A stretch of 51,222 nt of DNA from Conoideocrella luteorostrata. Lineage: Eukaryota > Ascomycota > Sordariomycetes > Hypocreales > Clavicipitaceae. The stretch spans positions 1 through 51,222 of the forward strand of contig JASWJB010000318.1 in the NCBI GenBank assembly GCA_032433595.1. Direction: 5' to 3'. The notes beneath the pieces were generated by a model. That model worked only from the letters and a program-made list of their open reading frames with translations. It ran no database searches and had not been told where the DNA came from. Position numbers and translations under genes: made by a program. How positions within the stretch are numbered: the first letter of the stretch is position 1; each line of letters opens with the position of its first letter. Shown in pieces: positions 25,201 to 35,669 of the stretch.

Positions 25201-26127
25201 AGCACTCGAAATTCTGCCAGTGACGAGAGAATTTTATCGAGCCACTTATAAGCTCCTGGTTGCCCTGCAGCATGACTTCCCAGATTTTACGGCCGGCAAT
25301 CAACTCAAGCTCTGTTCCAGCATCTTGCCACATTGCACGCAGTTGCTTCACGTCGTGCTATCAGCAAACCCCCAACAGGGATATACAAAGTTACCAGACG
25401 GCAAAGAGGATGTCAAGATCTACCCTGGGATGATTGAGGAAGCCAAAGGCATCCTTCGAGATGGCGGACTGCTGGCCTTGGTAGAACGAACACTTCAGAG
25501 CGGGCCATCCGAAGACACCGTGGCTCAAATTGCTCACGCCATGACGCAGAGCGAATCACGAGAGACTGGATACGGACACACTGCTATGGCCGCCAATCCA
25601 TGCGTTATCGGCGCTGTTGCCACATACATCAGCAACCATGCCGCCGAACGACTGACCCAGTCGTCATCCTCGATTAACGTGACTGGCAACGAGCCGGAAG
25701 TGTTGACTCTGTCGCTCCTAATTCACGAGCTAGCTCCTGAGGCTCGTTACTACTTAATTGTCAGCATAGCTAATCAATTACGATTCCCCAGCAGTCTCAC
25801 GGAATTCTGTGGTCAACTGCTTCTCCATGTCTTTGGAAGGGACCTCAATGACCCCGAGGAGTCTGATATTCGCCAGGAAATTACTCGAGTATTTTTGGAA
25901 CGCTTGCTCGGATTCTGGCCCCAGCCCTGGGGACTCATGTTAACTGTTCTTGAACTTGTCAAAAACGAAAAGTATATGTTCTTCAAGTTGCCTTTTGTCA
26001 AGTCAACACCAGAGGTGAGCCATCCTGCATGAGCGATACGAGAAATTGAAATATGTGTATTGGGGTGCTAACAAACTGGCTACTAAAGGTTGCCGAGCGG
26101 TTTGGTGCTGTGTTACAACGTGCCTAA
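19278..26127 (+). CDS. NOT1: CCR4-NOT complex scaffold subunit NOT1
   Basis: Four exons: 19278-19532, 19669-19993, 20067-26014 and 26089-26127; total 6567 bp, 2188 aa. This is the scaffold of the main cytoplasmic deadenylase. N-terminal HEAT repeats are followed by the MIF4G domain that binds Caf1/Pop2 (about residues 935-1120). The most conserved stretches there are LKNLGGWLGLLTLARDRPI and RLIVVIPFVCKVL, then PPNPWLMDIIHLLIEL. A DUF3819/CAF40-binding segment lies at about 1200-1300 (LHDIVRNALTRALQDIIQPV) and the NOT1 C-terminal superfamily domain covers about 1800-2188. The last exon encodes only VAERFGAVLQRA and restores the family C-terminus; without that splice the frame ends in an unrelated VSHPA. 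Exon 1 encodes a Ser/Pro-rich lead-in. It is divergent from the F-BAR gene and convergent with the PhzF-like gene. Confidence 0.95.
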
Positions 26128-26719
26128 GCCCCGTTCTCGGGCAAGACACGCACACTCACGGTCTACACACATACAATATATCACGAAAAATTCAACAGGT
26201 CGAAGCGTAATGCGACTTGAGCAGATAGAACAAACATCACGGCTTGTACTGGAGAAGAAAAAAAAATATCCAACAACATTGATACACGAGGGCCGACGAA
26301 ATGGTCGAGACCATATTCGTGTCCTAACTAATTCAACAAAGCAGCATGCTTTGAGAGCGGATGTGATGCTAGACGATGTGTGATAAAGCTGTTTTTGTTT
26401 TGGGGGAAGCAAAGGCAGCACGCATATACACCCACGCAGAAGCATGAGCAGGAGCGCGCTTTAATACCTGTATAATGTACGATAGATGAGTGTCTATTAT
26501 GATGTAGTGCGACGGAGGTCAATATCACGGCGTATCATTTTGGTCAAAAGCAGCATGCGGTGCGGGAGTTGGTTTTGCAAGGGGTTGTCGTTTCCTGAAG
26601 ACGTTGATGGTGCGAAACTGGAAAATGGACATATTTTGATTTTTTTTAATATCATGTGTTAACTATACATTAGTCAATACCGACATCAGATTTGAACTTG
26701 AATGCATAGTACGACTAGA
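26128..26719. other. Convergent 3'-3' gap, NOT1 / PhzF-like gene
   Basis: A 592-base AT-rich gap between two stop codons with short A and T runs (26260s, 26640s). Presumed 3' UTRs; no feature recognised. Confidence 0.5.
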
Positions 26720-27647
26720 CTATACGAAGACAAATCCACGCATGGCTTGAACTGCAGTGCCTGCCAGATGGACAGTGTCAATCTTTTCGTCTTTAACTTG
26801 CACCTTGACGACGATGTTGCTTTCCTTCCCCATTTCCACGCCCTGTGTGATGTCATATCGACGGCTCGGTGTGGTCTGTTTGTCTCCCTGAATACTAAGA
26901 TAACTACCCAGGCAACATGCTGCGGACCCTGTGGCAGGATCCTCAAAGGATTGCTCCATCATTCTCGTCCTCAGTGTAACCACGGGCAGCCCATTCTCAT
27001 ATTTCGTCTCACCCATCTTGACATAGTAAAGCCTCGCCACCAAGCCATTGTTCCACCTCTCATCCAGAAACTGCTCTGATGGAAACTCCACAGCCGTTTG
27101 CCGGACTTGGGCTAGTTCCTCTAAAGAGGGCAATTCAATGAGGATGAAAGTGACACCATTGACGATACTGACCACCGGGGCATTCAGTTCCATATCCCTT
27201 ATCTGCGGGTTCGCTTGCAAATTGTCCGCATTGTAGAGGTTCTTGGGCAAGTCTTTGAGTCTCGGCGTGTATGTGAACATCATGCGGGATAGAAGCTTCC
27301 ATAAATTGCGGACCGGTTTGCCGCAAAGGGATGGGACCGGCTTTGGTGACGAGCGTGGTGACATTTTTGTCCGCGAGGGATACTGCGGCTCCGATGGTGG
27401 GGTGGCCTGCGAAAGGGATCTCGGCGAGGGGCAAGAAGATATCGATGTTGCGGGTTGAGGAAGGAGATGATGCGTCCACGTCATGGATGAAGACTGTTTC
27501 GGAGAGGTTGAATTCGCGAGCGATGAGCTGTTTCTGGATGTGGGTAAGGATGAGGGATGGGGGGATTGTGACGATGGCAAGGGGGTTGCCTTTGTAGCGG
27601 GTTGAGGTGAAGACGTCGAAGGTCTGGAAGGGGAGTTCGGTGGGCAT
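26720..27647 (-). pseudogene. PhzF-family (diaminopimelate epimerase fold) gene with a frame break
   Basis: The two halves of one PhzF-like protein lie in different frames. The N-terminal half (27647 to about 27262) reads MPTELPFQTFDVFTSTRYKG, then REFNLSETVF with the conserved catalytic-type Glu, then the FAGHPTIGAA motif. The C-terminal half (about 27262 to 26720) reads LKDLPKNLY, VNGVTFILIELPSLEEL and FEDPATGSAACCLG, the conserved DPATGSA motif. Together they cover about 309 residues, the normal PhzF length. The shift lies near 27255-27275, within HIHAETxKDL, and fits loss of two bases (or gain of one) in a GAGACTC stretch. No intron of suitable length with good borders bridges it. It is therefore either a recent pseudogene or a sequencing error at one site. 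The rest of both frames is undamaged, which favours a very young lesion or an error. Family enzymes are isomerases or hydrolases of small metabolites; the substrate is unknown. Confidence 0.82.
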
Positions 27648-28356
27648 TTTGGTGATGGTGGTGGTGATGGTGGTGTTAGTGGTGACGATGATGAGTCGGC
27701 GTTTTGAATTTATAGTGCAATCAATCATGAGTTGTTTGCACAGACAATGTTGGAGGCAAATAACTAACTGCTTCTTTCATATACTATGACTATAGGATCT
27801 CGATGAGGGTCGCCGTAGATGCTGCTCCATTACAAATCATGTCAAAGCTACGCCCTTTGGCCATCAATTCTGCGCCCCTCACCTGCGGTTGCTGCTGTTT
27901 GGATATCAAATCCCCCTCCCCACACATGTTCTCGGCGCAACTAGTTGCCCACCACTGGGCCTTTGTTGCTGTGGCATGCGGGGGACAGTTTAACTGAGCC
28001 ATTTCGTCCACATAATTCGAACGCCCACTATAGATATAATTAAAGCTTATTATTAATAAAATCTATTACCTAAATAAATATTTAAGCTATATAATAATTA
28101 TGTTTTTTTTTTTTTAGATTAATTTTATCTTGTTTTTGGTCGCTAAGGCATTATCTCTTGCGGAGTTAATGCCACCTCGATGGCTCAGTTAAACTGTCCC
28201 CCACCACCAATGCTTAGTGGCGCCCGTTCCCGAAATAGCCCCACTCCTGCACATGCTAACCTGCCGGCTAGCTTGCTTGCCCATGATCTCTTATGACCCT
28301 CGCTATACCATCACACCGTGTCGGAACTACTCACAACACGTACATCGCAATCAAAG
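27648..28356. promoter_or_regulatory. Divergent gap, PhzF-like gene / seipin, with MITE
   Basis: The 709 bases between the two start codons are about one third MITE (27980-28202). The element lies about 155 bp from the seipin ATG and 333 bp from the PhzF-like start, so it could separate or add promoter elements. The remaining sequence shows nothing else recognisable. Confidence 0.45.
27980..28202 (+). mobile_element. MITE-like element, copy 1 (223 bp)
   Basis: Terminal inverted repeats of 22-23 bp begin GGGGACAGTTTAACTGAG at both ends. Between them are an AT-rich core with a T run and a conserved right subterminal segment containing TTGGTCGCTAAGGC and CTCTTGCGGAGTTAATGCC. GGCATTA and TAATGCC in that segment could form a hairpin. 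It shares the order of all segments with the copies at 35199 and 44639, but lacks about 24 bp near the left end. No transposase is encoded. No clear target-site duplication is visible. It is a non-autonomous DNA element; the superfamily cannot be assigned by eye. Confidence 0.88.
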
Positions 28357-29618
28357 ATGGTAGGCATCACCGTTTCGAAACATCGTGCATCATTCCGCCA
28401 TGCTGGAGCTAACCACCATTAGGAAACCTTGGAGGAGACAGCTCGGGTGATTACGTCGAAACCAGCGCAAAGAGCCGCTGTCAATGTTGCGCTGCTGGGA
28501 TCCAGTGCCGTGACGCTGCTTGGACTGGCTTCATTGGCGACTGCTCTATTCTTCCAGAACTTTGTGCCAGATCAATGCATCACTAAACCGGTGTATCTGC
28601 AATACCAGTACGCTCCAGCCTCCACCCACGCCAGGTTCACAGGATACCTGCTAACGACATGCTTTATAGGTCAGGACTTAATCCCTATGGTCTTGCGCAA
28701 CTGGAATATCCATCGCCAAAATTGCAGCAAGACTATGATGTTTCAGTTACGTTGTCGATGCCACGGTCGCCTCCCAATACCGAACGGGGAAACTTCATGG
28801 TGTCTTTGTACTTGGTTAGAGGCGCGGGAAAGGGCAGCGACGTCGCCGAGAGTGGAAGACACTTTGCGAATGGGCAGCAGTACCTGGAAAACCGAAAGAT
28901 TTTATTCAAGTCCCGTCGACCGGCGCTGATGCCGTATGAGGAACCGATTATTTCTGTGGCCAAGCGTGTTCTGTTCATGGGATACTATGCCTTGTTTCCT
29001 CGATCACAAAGGCGAATCATGACTATTCAACTTGCTGAGCGAGTCAATTTTGGCAATAGCGCGGTGCGGCCTTCAGCAGCGTTCGTAGAGATCGAGGCTG
29101 GACAGACCATTCAGATATACGAGACGGCGTTGACTCTGACTGCACGGCTGCGGGGATTAAGGTGGTTGATGTTCCACTATCGCTTGATTACGTATGCTGC
29201 TTTCACTTTCTTGTTTTGGGTGTGCGAAGTTCTCTTTATGTGTGTAGCATGGGTCGTTTGGAGCTTCACGACAGCTTCCAAGAATTCAGCCAGAAAGGGT
29301 GAGGGCTTCACGGACGGCGAAGACGACGACGGCTATGACTATGATGAGCACTCTGACCTTCCTGCAAGCTCGGTGACGTATGGGAGGCAAGTTGCAATCA
29401 AGAGTGAAGCAAGTTTCAAAATGGAGGAAGACGATGAGGAAGAACGGAGGATTTCTGATATACCATTGGGCGATGCCGAGGCAGATGATGAAGATGACTT
29501 TGATGATGATGATGATAACCCGAGCAGGACGCGACGCAATTTAGGGACAGGAACGAGCTACAAAGGAGACGGCGGTGATAGTGTTCGTCGACGAGCGTCT
29601 CGGAACCCCGTGGACTGA
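28357..29618 (+). CDS. SEI1: Seipin (lipid droplet biogenesis protein)
   Basis: Three exons: 28357-28359 (the ATG alone), 28423-28607 and 28670-29618; total 1137 bp, 378 aa. Seipin forms ring oligomers at ER-lipid droplet contacts. A first membrane helix lies at about residues 21-45 (VALLGSSAVTLLGLASLATALFF). The lumenal domain with a DYDVSVTLSMPRSP stretch and NFMVSLYLV follows, and a second helix lies at about 235-262 (ITYAAFTFLFWVCEVLFMCVAWVVW). The cytosolic tail is strongly acidic (D/E runs) and then Arg-rich. Joining exons 2 and 3 gives LQYQSGLNPYGLAQL, which fits the family. The start depends on an ATG directly followed by a GTAGGC donor; exon 2 has no in-frame ATG before the first helix. 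A transcript starting downstream is the alternative. A MITE sits about 155 bp upstream. Confidence 0.9.
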
Positions 29619-31224
29619 GCTGTGGGGAACCAGACTTGTAGCCGGTGATACGCAAATGTTTCTACTCCGTAATGATACCCTTTCTTTCTTTCCTTTTTGT
29701 TTGTGTCAATTCCGTTTCAGCTAGTGGTACTAAATCAAGTTCTATCCTACGAACAGCTAGATTCATCGCTAGATTCATCATCAAAGTTATCAAATGCTCC
29801 TTCAGTTCGTTTAATGTTTGAATGTTTTTGTCCTAGTAAAGAGGCACATGAACTGTTAATATGCAGGAAGTGAGATTGGAAAAATGCTCACTCAGTGGCA
29901 AGGACGGTGTGAGCTTCCATTTTCATGTAAAACTGCGTTTGAAATTGTTTTATGGCCCCCCCTTTTTTTTTATAACTTATATTGTAGGTTGGTAGGGTAT
30001 GCGATTTACGGCCGTTTTTTCCCTAATCTGCTTGGATTGGGCTTAAGCCGATTTTGATCTGGTGAGTAGATTTTTGATGGTGCGATGTATGAAGTAAAGT
30101 CTTAATGGTCTCTGGGCGGGGGTAATAATTAAAACTAAGAGGAGAAGGTACAATAGATGTTACCTTCGTGTTTTGATTATTTCCAGGATTGGCCACAGGA
30201 TTATGAGGGTACGAAGCGATTTAAATCGTCTATCGCGGAGCCCGAAGTTTTACATCCGACTGGAATTGAGCTCGTCTCGAGCTACCCACAATTCTAAAAA
30301 AGACTACTCCGTAACTAACTAGAGATCGGATGGAGCCGCCCAACCGCCTTGCCAACTCGACCAATGTGATGATGGTCCGACAAACTCAGTGGTTGGAATG
30401 GACTGGCTGGGCAGACGGCATCCAGGCCGCCAGCTGCCAAGTACGGAGTAACTACGGAGTAGTACGGAGTAGGTAGCTGCATAACAAAATGCTTGCTGTC
30501 GCCGAGGAGGCGGGCGGACAGCGGCTCGAGCGGGACCACAGGCGGTGCAAGTGTGGCGGGATTCATTGCTGGGCGTCAAAAATTCGGGTCGTTGGAGCAG
30601 CGATGGCCAGCGCTGCCGGATATTTCAGGTGTGACATGGTAGACAAACAAAGCCTGAGTTCAGATATCAAATTTGAGGCGCTTGCTGGAAAGGACACTGC
30701 GACGTTAGTTCAGTACCTCCGCCTCCACCTGTACCTCCCGACACCGACGGCCGCTTCAGCATTTGGCACTCTTGTATGTGCGTGCGTGGGTTCGTGCGTG
30801 GGTGTGACTGTGAATGCTGCTATCTTTTCTTTCATCAACTTTGATCATCTTTCCGAGTCAATACTTGCTGCGTTGACAAGCTGGCAGGAAACAGATCCTT
30901 GCCTACTCAATCACCTGCCCTTTTTGCCTCATCTTTTTTGATTGTTGCGGCTGCTACACGTCCCGCTGGCTTCTGGGGAATGGCAGCCCAATGACCGTCG
31001 TCACCATTCGTACTTACTGGGCCAGTTCATAGCTCCAGTTCTCCGCCTGAACAGCCAGGAGCTCATGAAACCAGTCTCCCCGCTACTCGCCCGGATCATC
31101 TCGAACGACGACGACGACGACGCAACAACCCAACCCCCCTTTGCCCTCCATCTTGCACTTGCTAACTTGCTGACACCAAGAAACGCGTCCACACCGACCG
31201 CAAGGCGGTTATTCTCACACCACC
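29619..31224. other. 1.6-kb intergenic region with TACGGAGTA cluster
   Basis: Seipin 3' UTR at left, promoter and 5' leader of the next gene at right. It contains five TACGGAGTA/TACTCCGTA 9-mers: 29663-29671, 30305-30313, and a cluster of three at 30442-30450, 30453-30461 and 30463-30471. A 150-codon open frame at 30489-30941 has no recognisable domain and is not called. Confidence 0.45.
30442..30471 (+). repeat. Triple TACGGAGTA cluster
   Basis: Three copies of the 9-mer in the same orientation start 11 and 10 bp apart, about one helical turn each. A fourth copy in the opposite orientation lies at 30305. The spacing would suit binding on one face of the helix, but no factor is known to me for this motif. 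Confidence 0.6.
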
Positions 31225-33068
31225 ATGCCCTGTTTCAAGGGCATTGCGGTGAGCATTCACGCAAATGGCGCCCCACTACCAGAGTACGGAATGCAAAAGC
31301 AGTCGAGAGTTTCCCGCATCAGCTCTTATATTCCTGTACCGCAGCCGAGTTTGAACGCCGACTCGAACAAGCCCGAGGCGGCAAAGTTTGCTATTTCCAT
31401 TACCCTTCTGACTCCCAATATTCCGATTCCCTACTCGGCTCCGAAGGCTACTGATAGCAACCCGTATCCCAAGCCCCAGTACGTCGGCAGCCTTCAGCCT
31501 GGCTCAAGCAACGAGCGGGGCAAATATGCTGGCATCGTCAACCCGTATATTCCCATGACGAATTCCGAAAACGAGACGATTGCTGCCTATATCTATTTCG
31601 ATGGTCGAGCCAAGGAAGAGGTGGCTACTCTGCTGCGACCCGGAGAGGAAACTTGGGTGAACAGTCGCTGGGTTCAGGTGCCGGACCTCGAGGGAGGGGG
31701 GCTAGCTGAACGAGAGTTTTTGTTCCGCGAAGTCGGCTTGGAACGCTGGCTTAATGGACTGGACTTGCAAGGTAACGATACGGCCGAGAAGGTAGAGAAG
31801 CGCCGTCAGAAGTTTGAGAAGCGCAGACGGCGACAGACGTTAGTACAAGAAAGCAATACCGGCGCAGACGTATCTGGTTCTCGCAAAGACACATTACGGT
31901 ATGGCGCGGATGAGGGCTCGCCAATCGAGGCTGTTTTTGACTCAGACTCGTGGTCAGACGACGACGACGAGCCTCCAGAGGCTACAGGCCAAATTAAAGT
32001 CGCAATGTTCCGAGTGCTGGCATCAGGTGAAATCAAAAAAGGCGAATACTCTCCGCAGTTCGACGCTCACGACGGAGATGATGACTTCACTGGGAACACT
32101 GAAAAGAATATTGATGCCGATGTTGAGCATACCACCAGCTTTGCCAAACCAAAGACTCTGGATCCCAAAACGATTAGTACTCAGACTGTGACCGGGATCG
32201 ACGGACCTGACAAGCCGTATGCAGTTTTTACGTTCTTCTACAGAGGTGACAGTATGTTTACGTTTCTTTTCATTCAATCTTGTTAGAAACCGAACTAATC
32301 ATGACCTCCTAGGGCAATTGCAAAAGATCGGTGTCGTTAACCCGTCAAAGAACCCTCAGCCAACACCTGGATCGGCCAAGCGACGCTCAACACAATTGGA
32401 CTTTTCTAACCTTAGCCCACTGAAGGCAGGGGGTACTGTTGGGTTCTCAGCCTTTCGTGACCAGAATTCCGAGGCTACTCGACGAAAGAAGGCTCGAAAG
32501 AAGAGTAATGGAGGCATGGCGGATGACAGTGACGAGGAAGATGACGACGATGAGGAAAGCGATGCGCTCCACCGGATGGATGATGATGATAAGGATGGTG
32601 ACGCAAAGCTAGCCCCTGAGGACTCGAAATTTGGTGGTGAACTAGCAGACGGTGTCAACCGTATTCGCGTATGTGTAACAACCCTTTTCTTTGGAATACT
32701 TAATCTGCCTCTTTTCACTGACACGAAGACAACAGCTTAAGCGAGCGCACTCGGCTGATCCAGACAGTCACTCCACACCGGAGACATCTCAACGAGGCCA
32801 AGCGGAGGAGAGTCCTACACCTCAATTGCCACCAAGTCTTCAACTACCCGGAGCCGCACAGACTGGCAACGATGCTCCAGCAGAGGCACTCGTAGGGAGC
32901 CCCTTGAAGAAAGCTCGTGCTAGTGTAGATATTACCAACACATACGGCACGACGCAAAGTCTAAGCGCAGCTTTGGATGCAGCTGTTTCGAGCACCTCTG
33001 CACCAGCTGCTGCCTCGACAAGTACAACGGCCCCACCGGCCAAACTGGACGAAGAAGAGGAGCTATGA
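31225..33068 (+). CDS. Uncharacterised fungal protein (DUF7918-like N-terminal domain)
   Basis: Three exons: 31225-32245, 32313-32668 and 32736-33068; 1710 bp, 569 aa. The N-terminal 190 residues look like one globular beta-rich domain: KGIAVSIHANGAPLPEYG near the start, then AAYIYFDGRAKEEVATLLRP and AEREFLFREVGLERWLNGLD. I associate this with the fungal family labelled DUF7918, but that is from memory. A basic stretch follows (EKRRQKFEKRRRRQ, about 192-205), then acidic segments (SDDDDE, DSDEEDDDDEE) and a Lys/Arg block (RRKKARKKSNGG) that could serve as nuclear localisation signal. The tail is Ser/Thr/Ala-rich and disordered. A nuclear role is plausible, but no biochemical function can be assigned. 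The ATG has a CACCACC context. Confidence 0.82.
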
Positions 33069-33411
33069 GATAGTAGTGATATTGTGTGAGGAGATGCCCC
33101 TTTCCTTCCTCCACTCGTAAGTGTTTTACACGTACAACGGCCAGGGGTACTACTTAGCTTTTTGTATGAGCGGCATCCTTGCTTCTTACTACAAGAACAG
33201 AACAGCGCACACAAACCTATAACGGCATTTAGATCTCATGTGTATGGATCATGAGGCATGGGATGCGTCGATACAGCGATTGAAAGAGAGGCTCGACAAT
33301 GTGGCAACATGTGTCAGTGGAGGCAGAAAGCTATTGTTAAACAGGCAAATTTTGGGCTGGAGTCGCCGAATTTATCTTGCCTATGGCAGGCAAAAATTGG
33401 GTACAGAAAAG

Positions 33412-33433
33412 ATATATATATATATATATATAT
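33412..33433. repeat. (AT)11 microsatellite
   Basis: An uninterrupted run of 22 alternating A/T bases in the 3' flank of the uncharacterised gene. It is able to form a cruciform and likely to vary in length. Confidence 0.85.
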
Positions 33434-35198
33434 GAATTAAGCTGAGTATATTATTCTCACGGCACGGATGATGATGGAAGTGCCGTAATGTGGATTATGT
33501 GTATATGAGATGTTATAATTAATGTTGACCAATGAGCCGCGAGTTTCTGTGCCTGCTACTCGGCGACACAAACTTGCTTGCTTGTTGTTGATTGTGCTGT
33601 GACGAGCATGCTGTGCTCTTGTCCTGATAGATGGACTAACATGTCTATGGTTTGGCAAGTAGGAGCGAGTTCAGAACCAAAATCAACCGTCTTCATGAGT
33701 AAAATTGCCCTGCGGATATATATCTCAGCACTAACTAGTGGCCCTTATGTCAGATTCGTTGTACTATTTCGTGCCCGTACCTCCATCGTGCGGCGTGAGA
33801 GCCCGTCTCCAAATCGTGATTGCAAGCACAGCACAATCAATCAACCAGGCAAGGACTTGTCCTGGTCCGCTTCAAATATAGAATCGTCCAACCAAGTTGT
33901 GAACGAAAACCAACAGATGCAATCTAGTAGGAGTATCGCAGTGCAATAGACCTATGTACGTGTTTTTGGTTAGGTTGTCCTGGACGACCAAGCTGAGTAC
34001 ATCGTACATCTAAGGAAGTTGCTGCCTAGGAAACATATTGGTAAAGGGATCAGATGACCCAATGTATACGAATCTTCTCCTGTCTTCTTCCGCATTTTAC
34101 ATCGAACGCGGTGGAGGGTGCCGTTTTGAACTGGTTGATTGAGAACAAGCTCAGAATTCCCGAGGCTAATCCCTTCGACTTCAGCAAGAAAGTATGTTGT
34201 GTTTAATTCCCGGTGCGAAGATCTTAGGGGCCCGACAGGTGGGAGAGCACGTTCAAGACACCTTAGCATCTCGTCGTCGTTCAGTCTGGGCGAGGATAAG
34301 AGGTCGTACTTTGGTCCTGGCTACGGTACAGTCACATTTGGAGGAGAACAGCGTAAACGTGGACGCAAAAAAGTCTGGTAACTGGCCTCCCAGACATGAC
34401 CTGGAAATGACATCTTGAACTACAATATGCGTTTGGGGCTACTAATTTTTTGTGCATGTTACGGCATAGGAAAATCCTACGATCATCAATTCGCTGGCTT
34501 GGAAATCGCATGGACAAATCTGGAGTGTAGTACACATGAAGGCAAGGTAATCTCGTAGAGAAGATCTGACAACTAGGTCGCAGCAATCTAGCAGGAGCGG
34601 GTATCTGTTGGGTCAAACCTGTTAGCGCTTGAAATTCATGACTGGGATTTGCAACAGCAGGTGATAGTAGGATTTCAAGTCAGACTGTTGAGCTTGATAA
34701 TTTGATTGATCAACATGGAAATTCAGTTGGCCGTTCTTAATGGAAGTGTTTGTCATCATGAAGAAGCATTGGCTGCTAAGCCAATGCATAGAGAAGATAT
34801 AATAGCAAATCAGATTTGCAGCGTGTGCGGATGAGCTTACCATTGATGCCGACGCCAGGCTGTCCATGTGCCATTGGGCATGCATGAGTCGCTTCAGTAC
34901 ATCTGCCTAGCTGTCCCTGAATAAATTGACCACACGGAAAACTGACTGCATCGTGAATATTAATGCTCCGCGCTGTAGTCCTGTAGGACGTGAAATGGAA
35001 AAGGTTGGCAAGAGAAAGAAGAGATGCGCAGAGCTGGGAAATTTTCAATGGGTCGTCAGTAGCACTCCGCTCGGCTAAGTACACAACCCCGTTAATGAAG
35101 CTCTGTCCCGCCATTTATGTGTCTTGCGGGTCATACTGTGGGTTTGGAGCGCTGGACAGCTATGGCAGCACTTCAGCCTGGCCGGTAGCGTGCCAAGC

Positions 35199-35435
35199 GG
35201 GGGACAGTTTAACTGAGCCATCGAGGCAGCATTAACTCCGCAAGAGATTAATGCCTTAGCGACCAAAAACAAGATTAAAAAAAAATTATTAAAAAAAAAA
35301 TTATTATATAGCTTAAATAATTTTTTAGGGTGTAAATTTTATTAATAATACGCTTTAATTATATATATAGTGGGCGTTTAAATTAAAAGAGTCAATTGGA
35401 CAATATGGACGAAATGGCTCAGTTAAACTGTCCCC
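35199..35435 (-). mobile_element. MITE-like element, copy 2 (237 bp), inverted
   Basis: This copy has the same termini and internal segments as the copies at 27980 and 44639, but in the opposite orientation: the GAGTTAATGC-containing subterminal end is at the left. It retains the CAATTGACTCTTTTAATTTAAA-type segment missing from copy 1. The left end has five G and the right end four C. It lies about 235 bp upstream of the NTF2 ATG. No transposase and no obvious target-site duplication are present. Confidence 0.88.
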
Positions 35436-35669
35436 AGCATGCCTGCTCGATGGGGCCTTTGAGGCAAATCTGCACTGTGTGCCCCTCAACCCCCACCAGC
35501 ACTGTCAACTGCCCATCTTCGCCGTGTTATTGTATTCGCACTTCGGGCACATTCTGCGATCTACCCAACGACCCGAGCTTGCAGAGTCTCGCCCACCCCT
35601 TCTTGCATCTCCCATTCTTGTTATTTGCTTTGTGATATCCGGTCTTTTCAAGCCGAAACATCATCAAAA
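35436..35669 (+). promoter_or_regulatory. NTF2 proximal promoter and leader
   Basis: Only 234 bases lie between the MITE end and the NTF2 start codon. The sequence is C/T-rich. The core promoter must lie here or in the MITE. Confidence 0.35.

Larger units (their letters stand above)
33069..35669. other. 2.6-kb intergenic gap upstream of NTF2, with MITE
   Basis: This is the longest gap in the window. It has an (AT)11 run at 33412-33433 and a MITE at 35199-35435. The stretch 33440-35190 shows only short open frames without recognisable domains, and I find no tRNA-type box pair. The last 230 bases before the NTF2 start are C/T-rich, as expected for a promoter. Confidence 0.45.

Noticed and set aside
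27135..27728. Start of the PhzF-like protein at 27728 (MIDCTINSK...)
   Set aside because: The extra 27 residues are a TT-rich, low-complexity lead. MPTELPFQTFDVF at 27647 matches where PhzF proteins begin.
30489..30941. 150-codon ORF upstream of the uncharacterised gene
   Set aside because: No recognisable domain, composition unlike neighbours, and it sits just downstream of the TACGGAGTA cluster in a likely promoter/leader.
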